A stretch of DNA of 64,000 nucleotides from Epiperipatus broadwayi (GCA_028023455.1 JAQFVV010012531.1:2110001-2174000); one strand, 5' to 3'; positions 25,826 through 39,360 are shown, counted from the first letter of the stretch. Translations and numbers: made by a program. The notes: a model not told the origin generated them from the sequence alone.

Positions 25826-28800
25826 AGATGTAACCACAAACAACATGTTATTTTTAAACATTTACATAAGATTACAGCAAATTAACAATTAATACGGATA
25901 CTATATTGCATTCAGTTTTATCCAATTTATCTTCAAACCATATTTAAATTGTTAATTTACATAAAATAGATTTTGCATATTTAAAATCTGATTTAACTTT
26001 ATGAGTGACTATGCCACTATTTGATAAATGCTACTTTGATGATTAACTTTGTTCTGCGATTATAGTGAATGTTCAGAGATGTGAATATCATATCTCTGTT
26101 TCATTTTATGTAACTTTTTAGACATAATTTATTCTTGTATTTAATAGTTGAGGGATTGATTGTTGATATTGACAGAATTAGATAATTAATATTTTGTTTT
26201 CTTATTTTAAGTATGAATCTTAAACCACATTTTACAATATTTTTTTTGTAATGACTACTAAAGATAATTTTAAAAATTTCCTGAGCCATAGTTTTATCAG
26301 TGAGATTCCATCTATAATCCAAAATGTCACCAATAAATAATCAAATGATTTATTTCTCAAAGATCACATGGTATTCAAGCATTGGAATGTCCTGAGATCT
26401 TTAGTTCTCGAGTCCTATGACCTAAACCACATATGTTTGTTTTGGGTAGTAGTTTTATGCCTTGTTAGTCAAATCATATTGACATAATTAAGATTGCTCA
26501 TATCATTCTTTTGTCTATTATAAGAAAACCTGAGAAGATGACATACCTGAGTTTCTTGTTGGGAATAGAAATGGTGAGGTACCATTGAGTAATTGCATGA
26601 ATTTGCATTGTAAAAAAATATTTTCACAACAGCAGCTGTACAAGTTTAATCAAAGATGTGAATGACTATCATTGAAATCTATTGAGATAAAACAAAGTTG
26701 GTATGTCCTATAAATGAACTTAATCTTTATACAATCAGACTATCCTCAATCAAATTGTTTTCAGACATTTAATGAAGGTCCCAGGGTCAAAACCATATCA
26801 TATGTGCAGTGGCAAATAAATGGCAAGTGCAATATTACTTTATCTTATACCTGACATATTAGGTATTCAAATTTGATTTATTATGTTTAACTAACAGTCC
26901 CAACTTTAACAGAACATTTCCAGTATTCTCACCATGAGATAGAACAATATTAGAAGGGAAAGTCTGGCAAAATTTTAAAAATGATAATGTATGATGAACT
27001 AATAGAATGAGAGATTTGAATTTGTCTTTAGAAAGATATGTAATACTTTATATGTCAAATTTAGACTTTAGATATGGTATCTATTAAAGGTTATGATGAT
27101 TATATTAAATAAGCTACACAATAGCCTACATCTTTTTACAGAGAAATGATGAAAAAGAAAATATTACTCACTGGTCTAGTCAATTTCAGCTTGATGGGAG
27201 TGGGTGGGTATTTTTTTAATTCTTGCATTCATTTTTTTCACATTAAGTTAAGGTTGAATACTAATTATCAAGTTTTATAGCAAACACCTTTTGCAAGACT
27301 TAGCTACTAAATCAATTCACTTAATTCAAACCATCAGCATCATGTTCTAAGGCCCTTTAATTTCTAGATATTTGTAATTGTCTTATAAAATATCAAGCAG
27401 TTAGTCTTTATACAATATTTAAAATATTAAATTTATTTTTTCAATAGTATACACTTTAATTATATATATAGAGATGAAATATATAACTTTATAAATTACA
27501 ATATTAGAATAAATTAAATTAGTGCATTTTATTTTGTTATTTTCTATAAGAAAATGTAATTTAAATTTATAATGTTAAACATTCCAATACTTTTTAAAGA
27601 TAACCAAATTCAATGCTTAAACTGTACAATTAATTTTTTATATAAGTGACTTTCAGTTAAAATAAAGCTTGTGACATACATTACTTTTTAACTTAATTAT
27701 TATTCACTTCTTTAACAATAACATAAATATATTAAAACAATGAAATTATGGTATTTTGAGAAATGAAAAAAAAAAAGATATATCTTTGTTTTACTAATTT
27801 AAAATAAATGATTCCCGTTATAATGCTGAATTTAAAAGGACTAACTCAACAAACATAAATGCAATAATGAACATTAATGGCTGTGATAACACATGCATGC
27901 ACAAAACGTTTAAGAATATCTTCTGCTTCTTTGTATGACATTTTTCTCATGTTTTGTATGTGTTTTGTTATCAGTTTAGTTCTCCTACCTGTTTATTTGT
28001 ATGTTTAACAATGAAAATTATGTATTTTATTTATTTTTTAAACTATTCTACATACATTCTGCATAATAATTTTAACCACAAATCAGAAAAATAAAATGTA
28101 AAAACTAGCATGAATACTGGAATAGAAATTATTTCCAAGCTCAAAAGCAATAAGATTATTGTAGATTTCCATGCAGAATATGGAATGAAGGATAAAATAA
28201 AAATAAATATATAACTTGTCAAAGGAAAATTTAAAATTAGCCAGTTTACATTGTAATATAGTAGAACATTTGGAAACTCTTATGAAATGTGAATAAACAA
28301 AATTAAATGTTAGATGATAGTGCCAATCTAACATTTTTTATGCTTATATTTACATGTACAGTATAGTGTCTAGAATTAAATATTACATATTTTTTGTTTA
28401 TATAATGATCATGTTGAGTGGTAACTTTGCTCTAAATTGTGGATTTGGAATGAATTAACTCTAAATATATGCATTATAATGTGTTATTGCATAAACATTT
28501 AATGAATGTGCTTCTGGAAACAGTTATATTTGTTTCATTGGTCTCATTTACCAAACAATAACTGGATTGCTAGCTAAGTTAGTTGTGGATCAACTATTTG
28601 AGAAAGAAAATGACTAGCTTATATATCTTTAATTAACTAAAACAAAAGTTTTCTTCTTAGATTTAAATCCCAGTTCATGAACAGGTCAACAAATGTATTA
28701 TCTACTCCCATAGAATGCCCTTGATGTAAATAAATAAAGTGTATTTACTTTGAAAATGTTTTTCTTTTTTTTTTTTTGTATTACCAGCACGTTTACTATC

Positions 28801-28903
28801 CTAATGTAAGTATATACAAATGATTTTGCTTTTAGAAAACATTATATAAATTTATTTAAGTAATTTTTTTAATATTGCTATTATTTTTGTAAACATAATT
28901 TAT

Positions 28904-29130
28904 AATTGTATTTATATATTGGACTATTTCCACCATCTAATATAAGTATTGAATATCTTTAAAAAATTTAGCTTTATTTAAATATTCCAAATACATTCAA
29001 CTGTTAGTAATAGCACACAGGTTAGTATGCACATGTTACAATACTAGTATGGGAATTGATCCTGGATCCTTAGATTCTTGAATATTGAATTTTAAGATAA
29101 TTTTTTAATCAACTGGGCCATCTTTCCAAA
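28904..29130 (-). mobile_element. Half copy of the tRNA-like dimer family
   Basis: Carries one outer arm (TTGTATTTATATATTGGACT...CACCATCTAATATAAG, ACACAGGTTAGTATGC) and one head in reverse orientation. The head, reversed, reads GGCCCAGTTGATTAAA (box A) and GGATCAATTCCC (box B). The second half is missing, so this is a monomer or a truncated dimer. Confidence 0.6.
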
Positions 29131-31029
29131 AGCAACAGTCAATAGAAATTTCATATACTTATCTATGAGGTTCCTCCTGATTTCTCCACTTTTTCCTAAG
29201 AGCAAAGTTGATTAGTGTTTTCCATATAGTCACTCTATGTTGACTTATGGTGTTATTCATCATTGTCTTGTGAGCAGCTTCTTTAAATTTCTTCTTTGTA
29301 TCTTTTCTTCTCTATCCAATATTTTTGTATTTTCCCAATTGAATTATGTTCACTGGTACATACATGGTCCGCTACCTTAGGCACATCTGTTTTCTCTCAT
29401 ATACCACCACTATAAACCTTCAGGAAAACAATAATTTATAAATTATAAATATAGATCTGTGTATATTTTTAGGAATAAATCTTGAAAATAACCATAGATG
29501 GTTAAAATGTGGCAGAGATGTAGAATAAGACACTATATATATATATATGGGATAGAAATATAAGTTAATAAAATAAGACAAGATTTATTAAATAAATTAG
29601 ATGGAGGATTATATATTAGAATTAATTGTCCATTTTTCAAAGAAAAAAAAAAAAAGAGAAATACATGTTAGTATATTGACTTATTAAATTAATGAGAATA
29701 GATACACACACGCAGTGAGTAAAATAATGTTTTTTTTTAAAGTTCTGTACTAATGATTCAGTTGAAAATATATATATATTTAATCCAAAAGTTATTTGTT
29801 GCTAGCAGTGTGGTGATATTCAAACATCAATATGATGAGGAGTTATTAAAAAGAGTTTGTATTTTACTTTATTAAATACACCCCTCCCCCCCCCCTTTTT
29901 TTTTTAAACCCAAAACTACTTTATGTTCTGAGCCAACTGATAAAGGCATAAAAAAATAACAAATAAGCTTAAAGTTTTAATTTTTGTATATTTTTGATAT
30001 GTATATATAGATTGTAAATGTGTCTTGGTTTAATAAATTCTCTTTATTTTAAAATGTCACACTAAATGAATTTCAATTTTTGTGTGGCAGTTGTTTAGTT
30101 AAGGTGTGATTTGTCTGTAGAGTTGTGATACTAATTGAATTTGTAGTTCTTACTCAAAAGCATTGGCACTTTGAATCATCCCTGATGGCAATAGTGGAGA
30201 TTAATCTAGAGCTGGAATAATAATTCTAAAACATTTTAAATTCTGAAGAGTGTTTTTAAAAGTCTAAATTTATATGTATGTGTGTGCAGCATCTATATCA
30301 TTATATTGGCATTTTTATTAATTAATTGAGTAATCCTTATCTCTTCTATTTTTTACTTATATGCATACATTACATAGAAACCAAATTAATATTGTTTCTA
30401 GGAAACAGTTATGTTTTTACATAATTATTATCACTTTAACTATAATCCTTCTATTTCTCTATTAGTTTTTCAACAAACTAATTGAGAATATAATTACCAA
30501 GTACTTAAAATGTTACAAAATGACATTCCTGGAATAAAATATGAAATATCATAAACTAAAAAAATATGAAATATAAATTATAGTTATTAAACTTGTATTT
30601 CAGACAACTATTGAAAAATGAAAAATTATATATGGTATTTTGGAGACCCCTTCTTAGTGACTATTCTCAATTGTAAATCTCATTCTTCATAATTTCAAAA
30701 CTAAATTGTCAGAAATTTTTTCAACACCCAGTTGTATATGATAGTTTTGGTTACTATGGTTTTACTTATACTGGTTGTTATTATTAATAGTTATATGATT
30801 AAAAAATTCTTTCACTTAAAACAATATTTGTTTATATGTAAAAGTAGAATTGTAACTATTGAAATGTGAAGAAATAAGGTTTAAAATATAACACAGTTGA
30901 TGAGAAAATAGGGATCTATGAAACTATGGGTGCTAGGTAATTGTAATTGACTGAAGTAAGAGCTTGGTAATCACACTTTGAAATAATAATTTATGTACAA
31001 TTGCAATTTTATTAATATAACTATAAATT

Positions 31030-31110
31030 TTTGGAATTTTGTGTGCTTTAACACAGTGGTAAAATGGTGGACTGTATACATAATGGTCCATGGATAAAAA
31101 TTCAACATAT
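31030..31110 (+). mobile_element. Possible degenerate tRNA-like SINE head
   Basis: TTTAACACAGTGGTAAAATGG resembles box A and AAAAATTCAACA a decayed box B at tRNA-like spacing. No tail or TSD. A chance match is possible. Confidence 0.25.
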
Positions 31111-31111
31111 T

Positions 31112-31165
31112 ACTCTTGATGCTCAAATAGTATGTGATACTCTTGATGCTCAAATAGTATGTGAT
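31112..31165 (+). repeat. Perfect 27-bp direct duplication
   Basis: The 27-bp unit starting ACTCTTGATGCTCAAATAGT and ending ATGTGAT occurs twice in a row with no differences, so it is recent or conserved by assembly. Confidence 0.9.
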
Positions 31166-32029
31166 CTTTTCAGTGACTAATTACTCAATTACTTCTTTTA
31201 CATTTTTTTTATCAATCTTTAATTTTGTTCTTTTAAAGTTTGAATAGATTTAGATAAGTATAAGCATATAAATGACTCTTGTAAAAAGCAAACCTGTGTA
31301 GATGAGATACAGATATGTTGTATGAGCAAAGTCCATTTTTATAATGATATACTAAAATTAATAAATTGTACAAATAATTTATTTGCAAAAGAATAAAAAT
31401 CAGTTATAATCCAGTTAGAAAATGCCAATGCATAATCTAAGTTAGAATGAACTCTTTCTAATAAAATCTGCCAGAATTGTATCATCAGATGTTGAGGTGT
31501 GATGATTAGTTGATGTTTAATATAACTACCATGTAGCATGATCTTATAGATTAATGATGTTGAGAATTTAGATATCTTAATAATGGAAAGAATATGTTTT
31601 AGAATAATGACTCTAAAATATTTGCCTGCAATTGTTATATTTTTATTAAAGTAATCTGTTTAATTTTATATTTTTGAAAATATATATTTATATTCATTAT
31701 ATTTTGAAAGATATATTATGGCTTATTACTTCTGGTGTGACATTTTCATCATTTTGCCTGATAGTTGTGTCATTGTTATTTAATCAGTGCATTGATCTTA
31801 ACATGGTCACCCAGGGTATTGGATATGTAATTATGTTGCCTATGGGCTCTTTATCTGAAAAATATGACTGTTTGGAAACTCATCAATTACTTGAAAAAAA
31901 ATCTCATTAAACTTCATTCCAGATTTGTTGAGCATCACAGTTGAATTTACTAACAACAACATTATTATATCATTTATATAAATGGAAGCTGTATTATATA
32001 TTACGTTTTTTTCTTCTTTTATGAAAGAG

Positions 32030-32200
32030 GATTCATGGTGTAATAATTAACTTAGCAACATACCATATTTATAATTTGTGATTTGGATTTGGGTACAAGC
32101 TGAAACTTTTTATTGAGTGCTCAATAGCTATTCCAATTAGCTATTCATTTATTGATTAGTGAATGAAGATCTATGTCTTCTTATCTAAAGTATAAAACTA
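32030..32200 (+). mobile_element. Degenerate tRNA-derived SINE (family C)
   Basis: ATGGTGTAATAATTAACTTA (box-A region), GTGATTTGGATTTGGGTAC (box-B region) and a body with ATTGATTAGTGAATGAAGA parallel the 11.4-kb copy. Ends approximate. Confidence 0.45.
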
Positions 32201-33254
32201 TGAAGATAATATTGATGAAATGAATATTAATGCAATAACCATGAAACAAACAAACAAATATTAATATGATGCAGCCTTCACCATTGGTAAGAAATCTTTA
32301 ATGCTTTTATGGAAGTTGAACCCATGATTATCTCATCTAACTATTCTTCAAAAAATGTATGTTTTTTGTACTTTTAATCATTAATCATAAGAATCATCAT
32401 GAAATCATTTCTGTAACAGAATTGGTATACTTGTAATATGATATTAATAAATGATTATTAAATAATTGTACATTGATTATTCCAGGCAATAACATGATAG
32501 TAGTTCAAAGTTATTTAGAACAATTTCCACAATCTCATTTTCTGCACTCTGAATAATTTATTTTATACAACACAACATTTGCTACTGTCATTTTAAATAT
32601 TATTACAAATATTTTTATTAAAGTTCATCTATTAGAAAAGTAAGAACAATATTGTAATCTGTTCTTTGCTTTTTTGTGTGTTTATTATCATCATCATAGT
32701 AATATCAGTAGTAATTATATATTTAGAATTATTATAAATTCAAAATGAGCAAATCTATTGATAAATGTTGCATAATTAATTATTTTTTGAAAGATCATTT
32801 GAATCTGTATATTATTGATAAAGAAATAGTAATAAAGACAGGAAGATCAAAATCAGAAATGACAAATATAAATATGAAAATTAAAATCTGCATGTGATAT
32901 TAATATCTTAGTTAAAAGATTATAAACAAATTTTGTTTATTAGGCCACTTTTTTTAACTGGGGGTGGGGGTGACACTTGAGAATTAAATTAATTTTAATG
33001 ATAAAATGATTTGTTTAAAGCTCATAAGAAACATTATTAAATAATTAAAAGTGATGATTTCATTTAAAACATTTGGTTTATATTGTATTTTGATTAATAC
33101 TGAAAAATTGAATTGCTTCCCTCTGATCTCACTGCACACCACTAAGTAATCATATGGTAAATTGCTCAAAAATATCTTAATATTGTTGGAGCCCTCTAGT
33201 GGCAGCTGAAACAGTTAATATTTCCATTCTGTTTGTCTGAAGTGAGATTTTATT

Positions 33255-33340
33255 ATTTATATTACTCAGCTGTGAATGGATGCTAAACCCTTTAGTTTTG
33301 TATCTGTTGCTCAACCACTGGGCTAAATTAAACATGGCAT
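33255..33340 (-). mobile_element. tRNA-derived SINE (family B)
   Basis: On the - strand: TTTAGCCCAGTGGTTGAGCA (box A), a diverged box B, then CACAGCTGAGTAATATAAA. The tail wording CAGCTGAGTAAT is shared with the copy at 43.85-43.94 kb, which ends in a long A tail. Older than that copy. Confidence 0.6.
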
Positions 33341-33756
33341 CAAACAATTTTTAATTGTTAAGTCATTATTATTTACAAAAAGTATATTTTTCTAAATATC
33401 CTATTTGTATATGAATATGTTCTCTTAAAGTAAATTGAAGTGAAGGATGGACACTAGCAAATATCAGATGATTTATATCAGCTAACAAAAATAGTTCATC
33501 TGAAATGCATTATGGGATTACTACAGTTTTTCTCTATCTGTAATCATTTTTGATAAATAACAAACTTTTGTGAGTTTAGGATATATATATATAGAACTAT
33601 TATTTATTTATTGTCAAAAAGTATTTTTCATAATATTTTGCACATGCCTTAAATAATTTGGTGTAAATAAAATATAATGGTATTTTAATTCAATACTAAA
33701 AACATGTCAGTATTACATAAATAACAGTTAATTAATGTCTATTTTTTTTATTACAG

Positions 33757-33817
33757 GGATACTGCTGGCCAGGAAAGGTTTCGTACTTTAACAACAGCAT
33801 ATTATCGTGGAGCGATG
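33757..33817 (+). CDS. Rab8/10/13-type small GTPase, internal exon (switch II)
   Basis: Internal coding exon of a Rab GTPase, a membrane-traffic switch that cycles between GDP and GTP. It follows a polypyrimidine tract and ATTACAG acceptor, and ends at a GTATGT donor. The first base G completes a Trp codon split by a phase-2 intron. The next 20 codons start [10 protein letters not shown] and end [14 protein letters not shown] is the G3/switch II motif, with the catalytic Gln present. [10 protein letters not shown] (the last G is in the next exon) is typical of the Rab8/Rab10/Rab13 group. The usual Ile after RFRT is Leu here. The 61-nt length and the phase 2/phase 0 boundaries fit what I recall of Rab8-type genes. 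The exon carrying the P-loop and switch I was not recognised upstream. Confidence 0.93.
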
Positions 33818-34490
33818 GTATGTACTTTATGTATTATTTTAAAATAATTTTATTAGTTTTTATGCGTTTATTTCTGGCTCTTATATGCATGTATTTTATA
33901 TATCTACATTGCAGTGCAAATAATTTGAAAAATTAAATGAAAATTACAAGAAAGTAACTATTTCACCAATAAACTATCATGACTCTATCACATGATTTTT
34001 TCTTACCAGCCTTTTCTGTGGAAGATGTTATTTATATTGTCTTGTCAAATGATTATAAAATTTTATTAATTATCAGAAAGTAATTAATAAAGCTATTTAA
34101 GATAATCTTTGCATTGTCTATAAGAGTATTTTCAAAATTCTTACCTGAAAAACACTATTGCACCATGAGAAGTGAATTGTGTTTTATGAAAAATTATTAA
34201 AATAGTATACATTATATTTTAATATTTTTTTAATTAGCATCATTCACTCCAAACTGTTCCCAAAATGGTGGGATAAGGCAGTCACAATGTTGATTTACTG
34301 CCATCAAGTTTAATTTAATGCTCTATAATCTTATAAAGTGCTTTAAAACAAATAAAAATTTTGGTAAATGTGATTATATTGTTATCAAACTTTCAATTTG
34401 ACTTAAAAAAAAAAAAAACATGAATAAAAAAAAAGTTGTTTTTTTTTTTATAGTTTTTTAACTTAGTATTTTGCCTTTCAATGTTTTTAG

Positions 34491-34534
34491 ACATAAACTG
34501 TACAGTCACATGACATAAACTGTACAGTCACATG
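34491..34534 (+). repeat. Perfect 22-bp direct duplication
   Basis: A 22-bp unit starting ACATAAACTGTACAGTCACA is present twice without mismatch, directly head to tail. Confidence 0.9.
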
Positions 34535-34699
34535 ATATTCATTTTGAAATCATTTACAGTCAGAATAAAATTAAAAATAATCAATTTTATATATAGAAGG
34601 CAACATTATGACATATTTTAATCTTGAAATTTGATCATTTAAAGTATAGATAGATTAACATCAATTCAAATATCTGTTATTTAAAACCTTTAATTATCT

Positions 34700-34860
34700 A
34701 AATAAAAATTCAAAATTGATGTTTAAGCTTTTGCAGTAAATAAATTAGTATGCCCACATATTTACAAATTTAGAAAAAAAAGAAAATGAATGCCTATAAA
34801 TTAATAAATCTAATTGCAGTAAGAATATTGGTTTTACCCCTCTATTTATTTTATAATAGC
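34700..34860 (+). mobile_element. Fragment related to the 9.9-kb MITE
   Basis: GCAGTAAATAAATTAGTATG, ATAAATTAATAAATCTAATT, GCAGTAAG and TTTTACCCC follow the same order as the interior of the 9.92-10.21 kb element. No TIRs recognised here. Confidence 0.35.
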
Positions 34861-37800
34861 ATTTGATTTATGATTAGTGTTATAATTAATCTGTAAAATA
34901 AATTTCATGCAATTGGTAAGTAGAGAAAGGAGAGGGGGGAGGGGTTCTTAGTCTTTTATGTTTTTTAAAAAGACTACATTGAATTTCTAAGTGGAAAATT
35001 ATCATGCATTTTAAACAAAAAAGATTAATCAGTAAAAGTAAATTATTTTTGATTTTTTGTTTTAATGACGGCTAAAAAAATATTGTATAATAAATAAGCA
35101 CATATTGTATTTAAAAGTTTTTATATGTTATTAATCAAATAATGTATACAGTATATATACAAAAAATATTTACATATGAACAAAACCATAGTTAGTAAAA
35201 TTTATATTTATTTGGATTTTTTGAAAATGCCTTGAAACAAGAATTTTGAATTAATATTTTACCTGTATTTGTGTAATTTTAATTTGACATTACGAATACA
35301 TTGAAATTTTTTTATTGGCATTGTTATTTCTTTTCACACATATACAAACTCTTTCTTATTGCACAAATACATTGCCTCCAATAAACTAGTAATATAGAGT
35401 TTATATATGTTATCAAACTTTGTACACTATTATGTATTCAAGAAAACAATAATCATTTTTAATAATTTTAATTATAAATATGAAAGCCTCTGTAAAATTT
35501 GAGGATTGTATTCAGAATTTGAACCTACAATAACTAAATTATTACATGGTCTCCAGCTTGCACAATGCTTTATAGAAGTAAACTATTTTTCTATTACACT
35601 ATTGCCGTCTATTGTAAATTAAAATAATCAATAGTAATTTAAATTACACAAAATATTAGCATCTTTCCTTACAATAAAAAACTGTGTGTGTAAACCATAA
35701 AATCTACAGAAAAAATAGCTACTTGAATTTATATGAATAATGTTTAAATATATTCCAGTTTATAATGCCAAAAATTAATCTTATAATCTATCATCAGTGT
35801 GTATTATAATTAAGTTCTTTGAGTAACTTTTGTTAACAGTGATTTGGTCAGTTGCAAATGGCATACTGTTACTATGTATAAATGAACTATCAAGGTATAT
35901 TCTCCATCTTTGATTATGAGATTTATGCAAATTTTAAGAATCTATCAAAAACTGCTAAATAAACATAGGCCAAATTTATTGCATACAATTACTATAATTA
36001 TTGGTGAATTATATATTTATAAGACAAATTATGAAATATTATAACTTTTATAACTTTGCAGATGTGGTCAGAAAGTGAAGAACAATGACCAGAATTTCTA
36101 TTAGAAGAAAATAATACTTATTAGAAACCCTGTTAAATTATATCTTTTTAATTATGGTAGTACTTATTCATATCCAGTGTTACCATATCAATATCCACAG
36201 TGTACTAGATTCAGTTCAAAGTCATTCACTGAAGAAGGCTAAAACCATAAATAGTCTGGAGATTTGGATAGGATAGTTCTGGATATGGATTTTATTTAGT
36301 ATTTATTGATTACTTAATACAGGATTATAACAGATTTGTTTAATCTTTAGAAAACAAAAGCTGTGTTTAATAAATCAGGCAGAAAGCTACTTGATAATGA
36401 CATAGAGACTTTCGTTATTTATTGTTGGGGAACTTCCCAAAAATCTATTTACTGATGGTTTGTCTAAATAAGAATATAAATAAATAATATCCATTGAATT
36501 TTTGAAGCTTACAATAGTATCTTTATAAACTTCAGCTTGCAAAAGGTAGTACCATATGATGAAATTTATCATTGTCCAGGTATATGTAAAATAAATAGTA
36601 TGCACTTGGGTCAATACATCCTTGAAGCATGTGGTACTGTTACTTCCTTCATCATTAACTGCATAATTATTGATTGGATAGAATATTTAAATTTGTTTAT
36701 TGAAAATGATAGTGGATATTTTTATAGCTGAGTTTTGATTTAGTAAGCTTTAGGTCTTATATCCACCATTCTGCTACTACATAGAATAAACATTTTATTT
36801 TTTCTCCTCTGAAATTGGGCTTGTAGGATGTCTTATAAAACTATGTAAAATTATTAAAATATATAACTCCATATATTTTGGAAAAATAACATTTATCTTC
36901 AAATGAGTAAAAATGTTATTAAGGGATCAATGTAAAGATATAGCAAATTGTTGTAAAAACATACTTATTTCATAAAATGTTATTTTGCCATAATGTCAAT
37001 CATTATATTTTAATATTTTACATATTTCTTTTCAGAAAATTACTATTAAATAAAATACATTTTTCACTTGTGAAAACTTTCCCTTCAACATATATATATA
37101 CCATAAAATATTTAAATGAATTAAGATTATCTTAAACATAATGTATGAAAGTTACGTTGACAGGATGTAAACACCAATAATCTATTACTAAAAATTGTAA
37201 TAATATCCTAAGACTTAATTCCATATGTCACCACTAGTTGGAAATTAGTAATAAGTGCAAATTTGATTTGTAAAAATCCATGTAATTATGTTAGAAAAGA
37301 ATGATATCTGATGACAGTAAATATGTTAAGTTTTACTAATCTTTGTTCTTTATTATGTCAGTAGTAACTGGAACATCCAGTCTGATTATATAGATGAAAT
37401 AGTTGATGCTAAAACTGTTAAATGTAAAGATTGATTTTATCTTTTAACACCATTGTGTTTGTCCACATTTTCATCATGAAGCAGATTAATATTTGAACAT
37501 TCAATTGCCACAACAGAGAACTTTAGAAGACCAGATCAACATTTTTAGATGATTGTTCACACCATTAATATATCTATATTAGAAGTTGTATGGTAATATC
37601 CAGTATATCATATAAATGTGTGTCATGTGTTGCATTGTTATTATTCTGAAAATAGTGACTCTTATTTTACAGTTTTTGTTGCTATATGTTCAACATAATA
37701 TTTAAAATTCATATAAGAAATTTTTTCCCTCATTTTTTAGTAACATTTTTTAGGTCAACTCAAGCATTTTAGTTTTATCAACTTCATGATTATTTTACTT

Positions 37801-38150
37801 TATGGTTATTTGATCACATTTTCAATGAAGTACAGAAAATTAAAATTTTGTATTTATATAAGATTTATGAGTCTATTAAAAGTTAATATTAGAGAATAGA
37901 TATAAAATGTACAAATCATTTTACATCTAGGATTCCTGGATAACCAAAATATAGTAAAAATAATATAATATTTTTGCATAAGTTAGTTCATATGCATAAC
38001 AAAGTAATTTCTTTCTTCTCTTTGTATCATATATCTGTGTGCATTTTCATGGTGAGCATATTGTGAAAAGAGATTGAAAATTGTTGTTTAGTCTCCATAA
38101 AAAGTTTCATATAGATAAACCATGTGAATTGTGTGGCATGTATACATATA

Positions 38151-38500
38151 TACAGGATCTTTCAGAAAAAATGTGAGGCCTAGGGAAATGAATATTTTAA
38201 AGGCTTTTCAAAATTTAAAATAAGTATCTGGAGAGAAAGAGAGAAGAAACGAGTTTTTACTTACATGACTGAAAACAGGATTCTGGGAACACTTAGTTAT
38301 GAGTCACAGAAATGAGTAAGCAGATCAGATCCAGATAGCACCTGAATAGGGTAAATTCACTCTAGCACTGTTAGTATCATAAAACACTGTTCGCACAGAA
38401 CTGACTGACAATGGGCTGAGACTATTAGTTCTGCTGGTTGCTGAGCACTGCAGTTGCTTTTATCACCGAGTTGTCAAATTGACACCTCATCCCTAAACTG
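38151..38500 (+). mobile_element. Unidentified, probably TE-derived segment
   Basis: Starts TACAGGATCTTTCAGAAAAA, reminiscent of mariner-like ends (TACAGGGTGTTTCAGAAA), and is less AT-rich than its surroundings up to about 38500. No matching right end or transposase was found. Confidence 0.25.
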
Positions 38501-38714
38501 GCTTACATTTTTGACTCATGGTATGCCTGCTTGGAAAAGTTTTTCTTGAATATTTTTTTTAGAAATTTTACTGTAAAATTAAGGCCATTCTATGAGCCAT
38601 GGGATTGCTTTGCCTTCTATACTTTTGTTTAATATATTGAGTTGCCAAGTTGAGACTTCTAATATTGCAAGGCCCAAGGCAGCTGCCCCTCTGATTAGCC
38701 CTGCATATATATAT

Positions 38715-38915
38715 ACGTTCGGGTTTTCTTTGGGTTCCCCCGCCGCGGCCCGCCCCCCCCCCCAAAAACCGCGCAAATAAACCCCGGTCCCCGCCCAAAA
38801 CCCCTCTAACCCCCTTCCTTCCCTCCCCTTGCTCTGATGTCGATCTCTTTCCTTGTCTTCCGGCCCCTCTGGGCTCGCGGCGTTCTTTTCTTCTTCTTTG
38901 CCTTCTCCCCTTATT
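38715..38915 (+). other. GC-rich, C-run island of doubtful origin
   Basis: An abrupt C-rich stretch (CCCCCGCCGCGGCCCGCCCC, then CCCGGTCCCCGCCC, CCTCTGGGCTCGCGG) inside very AT-rich sequence. It directly follows GGCCCAAGGCAGCTGCCCCT, wording typical of the ends of some hAT-like elements, which often run into poly-C. The irregular C runs also look like error-prone consensus. The overlapping short frames on both strands (glycine/arginine-rich or proline-rich) are composition artefacts, not genes. Confidence 0.6.
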
Positions 38916-38924
38916 TTTGTTTTT

Positions 38925-39360
38925 TTTAAATTTATAGTATATTAATTGTATATGTGTTTGATGAGATATATAATATTATTTATGGTATTGTTGAAAAATT
39001 TTGAATTGGAAATTTGATATGAATTTTTATTATTTTCTATTTGAGATAAAGAATAGATTGGAGTGAAATAAAGAGTATATTTGTTTTTTGTTATTAAATT
39101 ATTGTTTTGGTAGTTTTGGTAATAAATGATAATGTTATTTATTTTTTTTAAATTTATTTTTTGTATATTAAGTTGATTATATGGTTTGTTATAATATATT
39201 GAATTTTGAAAATTTATTGTAAAATGAGAGTATGTTTAGATTATTTTATTTATTATGAGGATAATGAATATGATTGGAGTGGAAAGAAGAGGTATTATTT
39301 TGTTTTTTTTATTAAAAAATTTATTGTGGTTTTGTATTTTTTAAATAAGTATTGATAATT
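38925..39360 (+). repeat. Nearly C-free tandem duplication, period about 214 bp
   Basis: About 430 bases contain a single C on this strand while G is plentiful. Two diverged units are visible: TTTTTTTTAAATTTAT at about 38925 and again at about 39147; GATTGGAGTGAAATAAAGAG (39057) and GATTGGAGTGGAAAGAAGAG (39271); TTTGGTAATAAATGATAAT and AAATAAGTATTGATAAT. No coding potential. Confidence 0.75.

Larger units (their letters stand above)
1..33756 (+). other. Upstream intron and/or 5' flank of the Rab gene, repeat-filled
   Basis: No host coding exon was recognised here. A phase-2 acceptor at 33756 shows that at least one coding exon lies upstream, so the right part is intron, but how much is intron and how much is flank cannot be told. 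Contents are SINE copies, a fossil RT near 4.8 kb, a possible - strand promoter-like segment near 7.6 kb, MITEs, a 362-bp tandem repeat, a palindrome at 15.8 kb, the CR1-type element, and tRNA-like dimers. The rest is AT-rich sequence with homopolymer runs. The short open frames in it have no recognisable domains. Confidence 0.7.

Noticed and set aside
29878-29905. Poly-C/poly-T run as a functional element
   Set aside because: Simple homopolymers also occur at 10.03, 22.87 and 47.71 kb; more likely low-complexity or sequencing noise.
38568-38798. Overlapping Gly/Arg-rich or Pro-rich frames on both strands
   Set aside because: Caused by the C-run island; no domain, and several frames on both strands are open at once.
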